Numbered from the stretch's first letter, positions 7,733 to 15,792 are shown. The stretch: DNA of 20,819 nucleotides from CAZGVV01 sp964529155 (GCA_964529155.1 CAZGVV010000037.1:1-20819), one strand, 5' to 3'. Notes: generated by a model from the sequence alone, not told the origin. Numbers and translations are program-made.

Positions 7733-9253
7733 TTAATGCGCACGCCCACCAACCAACACGGGATTGCGCTTTACACCAAATGCGTTTTGTAATTCTTTGA
7801 TTATATGTTCATATTCTTCATAGGTAGCCTTAGTAAGGCTGTTGCATACTTCCATATAAGCCTGATTCCCTTTAGAAAGATGAGCATTCAACGATTTTCC
7901 CTTATTCTCAGGTTCATCAAAATTTGCACCTCGCAAAACCAGCGAGACATAATTCATTGAAAATTTTTTATCATCTTCCACGGTATCTTGTAATTTTGTG
8001 GCATTGTCCTTGCCCTCAAAACGCAAATAGTCTTGTTGAGATTGCATTTGCTCCAAGACTTTTACAACGTGACTGATGAAGGTATCTTTTTTTTCTATTT
8101 CATGAAATGCCGCCCCCAAATAGGCACATAATGAACTTTTTTTATCTGGCTTAATATCGACCATTTTCAGCACATCATTTAAGTGCCAAAAAAATGTCTT
8201 TTCTTCATCGGCTTTTCTTTCTTTATTAAATACTTCTCTTTGCTCGCTTGGGAGCAAGCTACGATCATTACCACAGCTTAATTCTCCGTCTATTTCACCC
8301 ATATCATGCACCAAGGCCATAATCATGGCATGTTGGCGCAGCGTGACCCATTGCTCTCTGTACTTTGTTTGTTGAGACTCTCGGGGATGTTTAAAAGCAA
8401 TATCCTGCCATGCATGGTGAAAAATTTTATCAATCAACGCCACCGTGTGAAGCGAATGAATAGCGGGGTTATGGCGCAATTTATATGCCTCACCCATAGT
8501 CGGGTTTGTTGCCCCGCGCTCATTAATGGAAAGACGGGAAAGTAACTGGGCAATGACTTTATGTTCCGCATTAGGCGAAATGAACTTATCCGCCTGCATA
8601 GGAGAAGTATGGTTTGGCGGCGTAAAAATGTGATAAGCGCTATCTGCTAAAGCAAGAATAAACTCCCATTTTGCATCTTGCACAGGCTTTGGGATAAGCG
8701 CGAGCTGATAGGCTCTGTCTTCTGAATTACGAAGCGAAATGGCATGTTCATTACCGATAGCGTACCAATAATCCATTGGTTCATAACGCCTTTTAGTTTC
8801 ACCCCGACTTGCATCGTAATGTAATGACACCTCATGTTCTAAAGCAATCAACTCCTTTTCTTTGCCGCGACTAGGGGCATTGCGGAGCGCTTTTAGCGTT
8901 TGCTGGGCTGGGCCATGAAGTCTATGGATAACCTCATAACGCTCATTCTTGATCTTAGCTAATGCTCTATTAATGCTTGTTATACGTGCAGTGATAAGCA
9001 TATTTTTTTTATCACATATGGCTGTATAACCGTCCGGTGAGTTAACTTCCTTAAGCAATTTTTTAAGCCGTTGATGCTCGGAATCTAATATGCCCGCACT
9101 ACTTTCTATAAGGTCTCTGCCCTTAGTAGTAGTTACATCCCAATGTAATTTTAGAAGCTCTTTTTCATAATTCTTTAAAGCAGATTGCACACTGGGATCT
9201 TTGAAGTCCGGGGCACATTCGGCAGGAAAAGGAACGATTTTATGTTTACTCAT
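7733..9253 (-). CDS. Predicted HD-domain phosphohydrolase-like protein
   Basis: 506 residues, cytoplasmic by appearance. HSLHTVALIDKIFHH (266-280) supplies an early histidine (His269), and HAMIMALVHDMGEIDGE (308-324) gives the His316-Asp317 doublet with the following Gly-Glu often seen after HD. A later acidic residue (possibly Asp408) could complete an H-HD-D metal site. The first 160 residues are Lys/Glu-rich and helical, perhaps coiled coil. HD proteins hydrolyse phosphoesters such as nucleotides, cyclic dinucleotides or (p)ppGpp; nothing here decides the substrate. It is followed by the methyltransferase-like gene, probably on one transcript. There is no clear ribosome site. A weak TTGTAC/TAAAAA promoter could sit 6 bases before the ATG. 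Confidence 0.6.
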   Translation of the reverse strand: MSKHKIVPFPAECAPDFKDPSVQSALKNYEKELLKLHWDVTTTKGRDLIESSAGILDSEHQRLKKLLKEVNSPDGYTAICDKKNMLITARITSINRALAKIKNERYEVIHRLHGPAQQTLKALRNAPSRGKEKELIALEHEVSLHYDASRGETKRRYEPMDYWYAIGNEHAISLRNSEDRAYQLALIPKPVQDAKWEFILALADSAYHIFTPPNHTSPMQADKFISPNAEHKVIAQLLSRLSINERGATNPTMGEAYKLRHNPAIHSLHTVALIDKIFHHAWQDIAFKHPRESQQTKYREQWVTLRQHAMIMALVHDMGEIDGELSCGNDRSLLPSEQREVFNKERKADEEKTFFWHLNDVLKMVDIKPDKKSSLCAYLGAAFHEIEKKDTFISHVVKVLEQMQSQQDYLRFEGKDNATKLQDTVEDDKKFSMNYVSLVLRGANFDEPENKGKSLNAHLSKGNQAYMEVCNSLTKATYEEYEHIIKELQNAFGVKRNPVLVGGRAH

Positions 9254-9335
9254 GCATTGTTTTTACAGGCTATTGGCAGCAGTACAAATGAAACTTATGT
9301 TACAATTAAACAGCATCTCTATCCTTCTAAATAGA

Positions 9336-10931
9336 TCACATCATCCGGTAATTAGGCCCGCCGCCGCCTTCGGGGGGAATCCAGACAATATTTTGGGTGG
9401 GGTCTTTGATGTCGCAGGTTTTGCAATGCACGCAGTTGGCGGCGTTGATCTGCAGGCGCGCACCGCCAGTGTCCTGGATGATTTCATACACACCTGCCGG
9501 GCAATAGCGTTGCTCAGGCGCGGCGTAAAGCGGCAGGTTTTGCTGGATGGGTATATCGGCATGGCGCAAGCGTAAGTGGCACGGCTGGTTTTCTTCGTGG
9601 TGTGTATTGGAGATAAAGACCGACGACATGCGGTCAAAGGTGACAACGCCGTCTGGCGCGGGATAAGCAATAGGCCTGCACTTTGCAGCAGGCTTTAGTG
9701 AAGCGTGGTCCGCCGTGCGGGTGCGCAATGTCCAGGGCGCACGGCCACGCAATACGTATTGGTCAAGCGCGCTGTAAGCCAACCCTCCCCATAATCCCCA
9801 TTTATGGAACGCGGGGCGCAGGTTTCGGGCGGCGTGTAATTCTTTATATAAAGGTGAAGCACGAAGCCGCACCGGATATTGCGCTAAATCCCCCGCGGCA
9901 ATGGCTTCGGCTGCCAGCATGCCGCTCTCCAACGCATTGTGGGAACCTTTGATGCGGGCCACGTTGAGGAATCCAGCCGAGCACCCGATCAATGCGCCGC
10001 CGGGGAAGGTCAGACCGGGAATAGACTGCAAGCCGCCTTCATTTAACGCCCTAGCTCCGTATTCCAGCCGTTTTCCACCTTCTAATAAGGGGCGTATGGA
10101 AGGATGGGTTTTGAAGCGTTGAAATTCCTGGTAGGGGTCTAAGTATGGGTTTTTATAATCAAGGCCAGTGATAAAGCCGATCGCTACCTGGCGGTTTTCC
10201 ATGTGGTAGACAAATGCGCCACCATATGTTCCGGCATTCAGCGGCCAGCCGACGCTGTGCACCACTTCGCCGGGACGATGTTTAGCGGCTTCCACTTCCC
10301 AGATTTCCTTGATGCCGATGCCGTAAGTTTGTGGGTCAGCCTTCGCGCGCAAATTAAACGCCCGTATAATTTGCTCAGAGAGTGAGCCGCGGCAACCCTC
10401 CGCAAATAAAGTATGCGTGGCCCGGATAGCAACACCAGGCTGGAAGTTCGGTTTTTCGGCTCCGTCTTTGGCGCGCCCTAAATCTCCGGTGATAACGCCG
10501 CACACCTGCCCGGATTCAATAATGACTTCGGCGGCAGGAAAACCCGGAAAAACATCCACACCCAATGCTTCCGCCTGCGCGCCAAGCCAGCGGCAAAGCT
10601 CGGAGAGGCTAATGACATAGCAGCCCTTATTGTCCATGGACGGAGGTACAGGCAGGGAAACAGCGTGGCGTTTGGTAAGCCACAGAAAACGATCCTGCAT
10701 AGCGGGTTGGCGTACGGGCGCGCCGCGTTCTTTCCAATCTGGAAACAAGTGGTTAAGGGCACGCGGATCAAAGGCAGAACCGGAAAGAACATGGGCACCT
10801 ATACTTGCGCCTTTTTCCAATATGCATACCCGCAACTCAGGCTTCAACTGCTTGCAGCGAATCGCCGCAGCCAGGCCTGCCGGACCTGCGCCGATGATAG
10901 CGATATCGTATTCCATTGTTTCGCGGCTCAT
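9336..10931 (-). CDS. Electron transfer flavoprotein-ubiquinone oxidoreductase (ETF-QO)
   Basis: Membrane-associated flavoprotein that passes electrons from reduced ETF (fatty-acid and amino-acid oxidation) to ubiquinone. 531 residues, normal length. YDIAIIGAGPAGLAAA (8-23) is the FAD fold. GCYVISLSELCRWLG, FAEGCRGSLSEQ and GCSAGFLNVARIKGSHNA are family blocks. The C-terminus carries the [4Fe-4S] ligands Cys477, 500, 503 and 506 in RYCPAG and NCVHCKTCDIKDP. The ATG at 10931 lies 8 bases after TATAGT and has no ribosome site; an ATG at 10916 would also preserve the FAD fold. The start lies only 21 bases from the divergent glycosylase gene. Confidence 0.93.
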   Translation of the reverse strand: MSRETMEYDIAIIGAGPAGLAAAIRCKQLKPELRVCILEKGASIGAHVLSGSAFDPRALNHLFPDWKERGAPVRQPAMQDRFLWLTKRHAVSLPVPPSMDNKGCYVISLSELCRWLGAQAEALGVDVFPGFPAAEVIIESGQVCGVITGDLGRAKDGAEKPNFQPGVAIRATHTLFAEGCRGSLSEQIIRAFNLRAKADPQTYGIGIKEIWEVEAAKHRPGEVVHSVGWPLNAGTYGGAFVYHMENRQVAIGFITGLDYKNPYLDPYQEFQRFKTHPSIRPLLEGGKRLEYGARALNEGGLQSIPGLTFPGGALIGCSAGFLNVARIKGSHNALESGMLAAEAIAAGDLAQYPVRLRASPLYKELHAARNLRPAFHKWGLWGGLAYSALDQYVLRGRAPWTLRTRTADHASLKPAAKCRPIAYPAPDGVVTFDRMSSVFISNTHHEENQPCHLRLRHADIPIQQNLPLYAAPEQRYCPAGVYEIIQDTGGARLQINAANCVHCKTCDIKDPTQNIVWIPPEGGGGPNYRMM

Positions 10932-10967
10932 ACGCCGCTACTATAGCGCGCTATGCAACCAACACAA
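10916..10967. promoter_or_regulatory. Overlapping divergent promoters sharing one -10 core
   Basis: The two start codons (10931 minus, 10953 plus) are 21 bases apart. Plus strand: TTGTTT (10916-10921), 17 bases, TACTAT (10939-10944), 8 bases, ATG. Minus strand: TTGTGT (10967 to 10962), 16 bases, TATAGT (10945 to 10940), 8 bases, ATG. The -10 elements occupy the same bases on opposite strands. The -35 matches are poor (3/6 each); the -10 matches are 4/6 and 5/6. Neither gene has a Shine-Dalgarno sequence. Confidence 0.45.
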
Positions 10968-11750
10968 CTACTCGAATGGTATGTAGAGGCAGGGGTCGAT
11001 GAAACCATCGGCGATACGCCAGTGAATCGCCTGACGGCTGCAGCTATTACGCCCTCGCCCCCCACACCTACGCCTATTTCCGCAGCGCCCCCATTTGCGC
11101 CCGCTGCTTCAGCCCGTATGGTTCCGCCCTCTGAAGCTGCCGCTGAGGCCCGGGCGTTGGCGGATCGCTGCACAACGCTTGCGGAATTGGAGGCGGCGGT
11201 ACAGGCGTTTGATGGATGCGGGCTGAAGAAAACGGCCATGAAAACCGTGTTTTCCGACGGCAATCCCGCTGCCCGCGTGATGGTGATCGGCGAAGCGCCG
11301 GGGGCGCAGGAAGACATGCAGGGTATTCCCTTTTGCGGCCCCTCAGGGGCATTGCTAGACCGCATGTTTGCCGCAATTGGCCTTTCGAGGGCAAATCCAG
11401 ACCCTCTACACTCTCTATATATAAGTAACACGGTATTCTGGCGCCCCCCCGGAAACCGTACACCAAACGCCATAGAGCTGGCGATCTGTGAGCCGTTTGT
11501 GGAGAAGCATATCGCCCTTATAAATCCCAAGCTGCTGGTATTGGCGGGTGGTGTGGCGATGTCGGCGGTACTGAAACGCGACCAGCCGCTGAGTCGTTTG
11601 CGGGGAAAATTCTATGAATATAGCAATCCCTACCTCGAACAACCGTTAACTGTTGCGGTGACGTTTCACCCCTCCTATTTGCTCCGAAGCCCCTCCCAAA
11701 AGCGATTAGCCTGGGCCGATCTGCTTCAAATTCAGTCGGTTGCCTTATAG
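10953..11750 (+). CDS. Family-4 uracil-DNA glycosylase
   Basis: Excises uracil from DNA to start base-excision repair. 265 residues. An N-terminal segment LLEWYVEAGVDE (6-17) and a Pro/Ala-rich linker (about 28-60) precede the catalytic domain. Motif A is GEAPGAQED (113-121), followed by GIPFCGPSGALLD; NTVFWRPPGNRTP (159-171) and HPSYLLR (239-245) complete the family signature. Family-4 enzymes usually bind a [4Fe-4S] cluster with four cysteines. Here Cys89 and Cys179 are in plausible positions, but Trp163 stands where the third ligand is expected and the first of the usual CxxC pair is not seen, so the cluster may be absent or altered. Start: the ATG at 10953, leaderless-type. Confidence 0.9.
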   Translation: MQPTQLLEWYVEAGVDETIGDTPVNRLTAAAITPSPPTPTPISAAPPFAPAASARMVPPSEAAAEARALADRCTTLAELEAAVQAFDGCGLKKTAMKTVFSDGNPAARVMVIGEAPGAQEDMQGIPFCGPSGALLDRMFAAIGLSRANPDPLHSLYISNTVFWRPPGNRTPNAIELAICEPFVEKHIALINPKLLVLAGGVAMSAVLKRDQPLSRLRGKFYEYSNPYLEQPLTVAVTFHPSYLLRSPSQKRLAWADLLQIQSVAL

Positions 11751-11798
11751 CTAATCCATTGATTTAGCTAAAATTTGACATAAATTTGGCTTAAAGAC

Positions 11799-11827
11799 TT
11801 GCCAAAACCTTTTTAATCAGTTAACAT
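11799..11827 (+). promoter_or_regulatory. Candidate leaderless promoter for the slt unit
   Basis: TTGCCA (11799-11804, 5/6), 17-base spacer, TAACAT (11822-11827, 4/6), then 6 bases to the ATG at 11834. This puts +1 on the A of the start codon. The 16 bases before the ATG contain no Shine-Dalgarno sequence. The region is AT-rich, so chance matches are possible. Confidence 0.4.
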
Positions 11828-11833
11828 TTTCTT

Positions 11834-13495
11834 ATGACTGTTAGAACATATAAGAAATTTTTAACGCTTAAGTGGTCCGGCATTTCATTCCTTATGATTG
11901 CCGTTGTGGCTACCACCCTGGCTACGGCATTTCACACCCGCCCCCGCCTTACCCCCAGCGCAACGCTTTATTCTTCCTCCCCTGCACTGACCGTTATTTC
12001 TGAAGCAGACGCAGCGCGCTATCGGTATATTTTCAATGCTCAGAAGGGTGGTGACTGGCGTGCCGCAAACACCAAAATTGCCCAGCTGGAAGATAAGCTT
12101 TTACTTGGTGAAGTGCTCGCCCAACGCTATTTGAGCGAAAGTTATACGGCTAACTACAAAGAATTACACGCCTGGCTCGCTGCATACCCCAATCATCGGC
12201 AAAGCTATGATATTTTCAAGCTCGCCGTAGCTCGCCATGAAAAAGAGGATGCTCAATTAATACAAGTGGCCCGCCGCCCTTATTTATCCGGTTATGGTGA
12301 TGATAATGGCCTGGCTCGCCTCAATAGTGATCCCCAACTCGCAGAAGCCGCTTCTCTTTTATATGGCGGCAATCCACATGCAGCATATGTAGCCGCCAGC
12401 ACAAGCCGCTTACCCAGCGCCCATTGGATTGCCGGAATCGCCGCATGGCAATTGCATGATATTGACGCCGCCGCCCGCCACTTTGCCACGATGGTCAGCG
12501 CCCGTGACGCCATTTCCCCTTGGCAAGAAGCCGCCGCCGCTTTCTGGGCATACCGCGCATATGATGCCAAAGGCGACGCGCGTGCCACCCGTTACTTAGA
12601 AATCGCCGCTTCGCATCCTCGTACTTTTTATGGCGTGATGGCTAATAAAGCACTGGGGCATACGCTTAACGTAAATTCCGCCCCGCCACCAGCATTGACG
12701 GATAGCTCGCTTGCAGCTTTATATGCAAATCCCGAAGTTAAACGCGCCGCCGCCTTTGTTCAGGCTGGCCAGACGGAAATGGCGGAGAGTGAATTACGCA
12801 CACTGTTTCCAACCGTAGACCGTAATACACGTGCCCTGCTTTTGTCATTTGCCATGGCCATGGACTTACCTTCCGTGCAAATCGGGATGGCCCGCGCACT
12901 TAAAAAGCAAGGTTTGTCATATGACGTGGCACTCTACCCTACCCCTAAATGGCAGCCTGCCGGTGGTTTCGCAGTAGATCCAGCGCTTATCTTTGCCATG
13001 GCTCGCCAAGAATCGGGTTTCCGTACCAATGCAAAGAGTCACACCGGAGCGCTTGGCTTGATGCAGCTGATGCCGCAAACCGCCAGCCGTATGCAAACAC
13101 TGGCCGCTCTTAGCATGTCCCGCGAAAATTTCTTTGAACCAGCCGCCAACCTGGCATTGGGACAGGCGTATCTTACGCATCTGATGCACAGCACCAATGC
13201 CAATAGCAACCTCATTTTCCTGACCGCATCATACAATGCCGGTCCTGGCAAATTGGCCGAATGGACCAAAACACTGAACTATGGCAATGACCCCTTATTG
13301 TTCATGGAAAGCATTCCTTACGCGGAAACCCGTAACTATGTTTCCCAGGTGCTTACAAGCTACTGGATTTACCGTGAGATGAACGGTAAAGTGGCCACTT
13401 CCGCTCTCTCACTTGCTGAAGGTAGCTGGCCAATTTATGACGAAACCCCACCCCTCGCCCTCGCGCCGCTCACAGCCGCTAAAACTGCCGGCTAA
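11834..13495 (+). CDS. Soluble lytic murein transglycosylase (Slt70-type)
   Basis: Cleaves peptidoglycan glycan strands in the periplasm to 1,6-anhydro products. 553 residues. Residues 16-33 form a hydrophobic signal or anchor helix after a basic start (RTYKK). Residues about 60-350 are a helical, Ala-rich superhelix like the U-domain ring of Slt70. The catalytic SLT domain follows: FAMARQESGFR with Glu393, GALGLMQLMP (405-414), ASYNAGPGKL (465-474) and ESIPYAETRNYV (492-503). All catalytic-domain motifs are intact. The 3' end overlaps the rnhB start by 59 bases in another frame, so it probably heads the unit slt-rnhB-dciA-like-dsbA-atpI. Confidence 0.9.
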   Translation: MTVRTYKKFLTLKWSGISFLMIAVVATTLATAFHTRPRLTPSATLYSSSPALTVISEADAARYRYIFNAQKGGDWRAANTKIAQLEDKLLLGEVLAQRYLSESYTANYKELHAWLAAYPNHRQSYDIFKLAVARHEKEDAQLIQVARRPYLSGYGDDNGLARLNSDPQLAEAASLLYGGNPHAAYVAASTSRLPSAHWIAGIAAWQLHDIDAAARHFATMVSARDAISPWQEAAAAFWAYRAYDAKGDARATRYLEIAASHPRTFYGVMANKALGHTLNVNSAPPPALTDSSLAALYANPEVKRAAAFVQAGQTEMAESELRTLFPTVDRNTRALLLSFAMAMDLPSVQIGMARALKKQGLSYDVALYPTPKWQPAGGFAVDPALIFAMARQESGFRTNAKSHTGALGLMQLMPQTASRMQTLAALSMSRENFFEPAANLALGQAYLTHLMHSTNANSNLIFLTASYNAGPGKLAEWTKTLNYGNDPLLFMESIPYAETRNYVSQVLTSYWIYREMNGKVATSALSLAEGSWPIYDETPPLALAPLTAAKTAG

Positions 13496-14111
13496 ACCGA
13501 ATTTTTCCATTGAACGACATTATAATGGCGCCATTGCCGGAATTGACGAAGCGGGGCGTGGCCCATGGGCCGGGCCAGTTACCGCCGCAGCAGTCATTTT
13601 AGATAGCAATCCCCGCCGCCTGCCGCGTGGTCTCAATGACTCCAAGCGCCTTAAACCTGAGCAAAGAGAAGCATTGTTTGAGGCATTATTGTCATGTGCA
13701 CAGATTGGCATTGGGCATGCCAGTGTAGAGGAAATTGATTCTCTTAATATTTTAGCCGCTACCATGCTTGCCATGCAACGCGCCGTGGCTGCACTGCCAA
13801 TTATGCCTGATGTGGCGTTGGTAGATGGCAATCGCGTACCCGCACTTCCCTGTCAGACACAATGGGTGGTGAGCGGCGATGCCCGCAGCCTTTCGATCGC
13901 CAGCGCCAGCATCATCGCTAAAGTCACCCGCGACCGTATCATGCGTGAATTGGCAAACGAATGGCCGGATTATGGCTTTGAGCGCCACGCGGGCTACGGG
14001 ACTCCCTATCATCAGGAAGCCTTGGCTCGGCATGGCGTAACGCCGCATCACCGGCGCAGTTTCGCCCCCATTCGGGCGCTGCTGCAACGCCCGCAGGAGC
14101 AGGCCGCATGA
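13437..14111 (+). CDS. rnhB: Ribonuclease HII
   Basis: Removes ribonucleotides from DNA and RNA in RNA-DNA hybrids. 224 residues from the ATG at 13437. GIDEAGRGPWAGPV (35-48) has the catalytic Asp37-Glu38; LVDGNRVP (128-135) gives Asp130; SGDARSLSIASASIIAK gives Asp148. AGYGTPYHQEAL and HHRRSF are also conserved. The chosen ATG lies 59 bases inside the 3' end of the lytic transglycosylase gene. GAAGG is 14 bases upstream, farther than ideal. The homologous region starts only near residue 22, so a later start is possible, but no in-frame ATG, GTG or TTG is apparent there. The stop overlaps the next start as ATGA. Confidence 0.94.
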   Translation: MTKPHPSPSRRSQPLKLPAKPNFSIERHYNGAIAGIDEAGRGPWAGPVTAAAVILDSNPRRLPRGLNDSKRLKPEQREALFEALLSCAQIGIGHASVEEIDSLNILAATMLAMQRAVAALPIMPDVALVDGNRVPALPCQTQWVVSGDARSLSIASASIIAKVTRDRIMRELANEWPDYGFERHAGYGTPYHQEALARHGVTPHHRRSFAPIRALLQRPQEQAA

Positions 14112-14605
14112 AATATCGTTTCCCTAAACCACTGAGCGAATGCGTGGAAGCAGCCAGTAAAGTCGCATTAGACAAGCATGGCATGGTGGAAGCACGCCTG
14201 ATTCGCCATTGGGACACCATTCTTGGCCGGGAAACAGCAGCAAAATGTTTGCCGCAAAGCCTGCGATTCGCACCGGGCAAGCGCGATGAAGGAGTACTAA
14301 CCTTACTGGTAGAAAGCGCCTATGCACTGGATATACAACACTCTCAGCCGCTTATTCTGGAAAAGCTGGCGGTATATTTTGGGTATCGCGCGGTAACGCA
14401 ATTGCGTATTAAGCAGGGCATTATCCCACCGCGCGCAAAGAAAGCCGCTTTTAAAGTGCCTGCTGTCACAACCACTCCGCCGCCCTTACCCGATACTGTT
14501 ACGGACCCGGAATTGCGCAAAGCATTAGAAGGACTTGCACAAGCATTGCACTCGGCGCAAACGCACGCTACAATGGCCACATTCACACGAAAGGATATTG
14601 CATGA
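14108..14605 (+). CDS. DUF721/DciA-like protein
   Basis: 165 residues. RHWDTILGRETAAKCLPQSLRF (from residue 33) and the following VLTLLVESAYALDIQHSQPLILEKL, ending with AVTQLRI, match the DUF721 layout: a Trp-led helix, a short strand, then a helix with Leu repeats. DUF721 includes DciA, which helps load the replicative helicase in many bacteria lacking DnaC. In alphaproteobacteria a DUF721 gene is often next to a DsbA-type gene, as here. The C-terminal part (from about 105) is Pro/Thr-rich and looks disordered. Overlaps rnhB (ATGA) and dsbA (ATGA), so translation is coupled. The helicase-loading role is inferred from the family only. Confidence 0.75.
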   Translation: MKYRFPKPLSECVEAASKVALDKHGMVEARLIRHWDTILGRETAAKCLPQSLRFAPGKRDEGVLTLLVESAYALDIQHSQPLILEKLAVYFGYRAVTQLRIKQGIIPPRAKKAAFKVPAVTTTPPPLPDTVTDPELRKALEGLAQALHSAQTHATMATFTRKDIA

Positions 14606-15339
14606 TACGCCGCCTGCCTTTATTTCTCTTAGCATTGCTTTCCCTAAGCCTGAATGCGCCACTGGCACATGCACAGGAAGCAGCAAAAGAAGTACAACCT
14701 GCACCAAAATTTGAAGCCGTGGACGCCGCACTTTTAAAAGATGCTCCGCTGGACAACGATTTTGTGATGGGGAAAAAGTCAGCGCCTGTTACCATCGTGG
14801 AATACGCGTCTCTCTCCTGCCCGCATTGCGCGCATTTCCATAAAGAAGTGCTGCCGGTATTAGATAAAAAATATATTTCCACCGGGAAGGTACGTTATAT
14901 TTTACGTCCTTATCCGCTTAATGAGCCTGCACTGAAAGCATCGGAGCTGGCTGATTGCGTGGGTGAAAAGGACGGTGCTGCACGTTATTACACGTTTGTG
15001 CGCGTGCTCTTTGATGCTCAGCAACAATGGGCATTTGATGCCAATTTCTTGAAATCACTGCAAACACTTGCGGGTGTAGGCGGCGTGAATGCTGCACAAT
15101 TTAAAGAATGCACCACCAGCGTAGACCGCGAAACCAAAATACTCACCCTGCGCCAGCAAGCGGAAAAGGAATTAAAAGTCGATCATACGCCCTATTTTTT
15201 CATCAATGGTCATCGCTATGATGATGAAATGACCGCCCCAAAGATGACGGCCTATATTGACCTGATTTCCAGTGGTGGAAAAGCTGCACCAACCACTAAA
15301 ACACCTGCCGCTGTGAAAGCAGAGGAGAAAAAAGAATAA
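14602..15339 (+). CDS. DsbA-family thiol:disulfide oxidoreductase
   Basis: Periplasmic thioredoxin-fold protein, 245 residues. Residues 1-24 are a signal peptide with an AHA cleavage site before Gln25. EYASLSCPHCAHFH (67-80) carries the CPHC active site, Cys73 and Cys76, as in classical DsbA. DHTPYFFING (194-203) contains the cis-proline Pro197. A helical insertion (about 110-185) matches the DsbA family. Two further cysteines (119 and 170) lie in that insertion. The C-terminal 20 residues are Ala/Lys-rich and probably flexible. It could be DsbA-like or a DsbG/BdbD-like member. Its stop shares one base with the atpI start (TAATG). Confidence 0.88.
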   Translation: MIRRLPLFLLALLSLSLNAPLAHAQEAAKEVQPAPKFEAVDAALLKDAPLDNDFVMGKKSAPVTIVEYASLSCPHCAHFHKEVLPVLDKKYISTGKVRYILRPYPLNEPALKASELADCVGEKDGAARYYTFVRVLFDAQQQWAFDANFLKSLQTLAGVGGVNAAQFKECTTSVDRETKILTLRQQAEKELKVDHTPYFFINGHRYDDEMTAPKMTAYIDLISSGGKAAPTTKTPAAVKAEEKKE

Positions 15340-15674
15340 TGGAAGACGATTTTTCTTCGCTGAAGCGGCGCATTAAAGCCGCCAAGCCTATCGCATCACA
15401 GCAAGATTTTCTTCCCCAAGCGGAGGGAATAGGTCAAGCTATGCGTTTTGGTGTGGAATTGCTGGCAAGCCTGATTGCCGGATCCGGGCTAGGCTATTTA
15501 TTGGACCGCGCGCTTGGCACACAACCCTGGCTCCTGGTAATTGGCTTTTTTATGGGGGCCGTTGGCGGTTTTATTAACTTAAAACGCGCCGCTGATCAGG
15601 TGGATGCCCCGTCAGAAGCCGCGATTAAGCAGGGCCAAGCCATACTCCGCGAAGACGAGGCCGAGCGCGATTAG
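15339..15674 (+). CDS. atpI: ATP synthase assembly protein I (AtpI)
   Basis: Small membrane protein at the head of many atp operons, thought to help assemble the c-ring. 111 residues. A charged N-terminus (1-33) is followed by MRFGVELLASLIAGSGLGYLLD (35-56) and PWLLVIGFFMGAVGGFINL (63-81), the two membrane helices typical of AtpI, with the conserved GYLLD and GFINL. An acidic tail follows. It starts on the dsbA stop (TAATG) and is separated from atpB by 118 bases containing a likely promoter. Confidence 0.88.
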   Translation: MEDDFSSLKRRIKAAKPIASQQDFLPQAEGIGQAMRFGVELLASLIAGSGLGYLLDRALGTQPWLLVIGFFMGAVGGFINLKRAADQVDAPSEAAIKQGQAILREDEAERD

Positions 15675-15727
15675 GTAGGCTGGCGGCATTAAAAACCGCC
15701 GCTTCGCTAAATTTATGCATCTCCCCG

Positions 15728-15755
15728 TTGACAACGCCGTCCATTCCGCTAAAAA
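15728..15755 (+). promoter_or_regulatory. Candidate promoter for atpBEF'F
   Basis: A perfect TTGACA (15728-15733) is followed after 16 bases by TAAAAA (15750-15755, 4/6). This gives a leader of about 30 bases before the GTG start of atpB. It would let the Fo genes be transcribed independently of the slt-atpI unit. Confidence 0.5.
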
Positions 15756-15792
15756 ACACCGTCATTAAATTCTGTCGAAAGCGTAAGCTACC

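Noticed and set aside
7675..7752. 26-residue N-terminal extension of the methyltransferase-like protein
   Set aside because: It overlaps the upstream gene and lacks a ribosome site, while the ATG at 7674 has AAGGG at good spacing.
9314..9336. TCTAT/ATAGA hairpin after ETF-QO as a terminator
   Set aside because: The stem is AT-rich and 5 bp long, with no T-run; read-through into the HD gene seems as likely.
11775..11780. Perfect TTGACA upstream of slt
   Set aside because: No -10-like hexamer lies 16-18 bases downstream; the TTGCCA/TAACAT pair fits better.
15682..15700. GGCGG/CCGCC hairpin after atpI as a terminator
   Set aside because: Only a 5-bp stem with a 9-base loop and no T-run follows.
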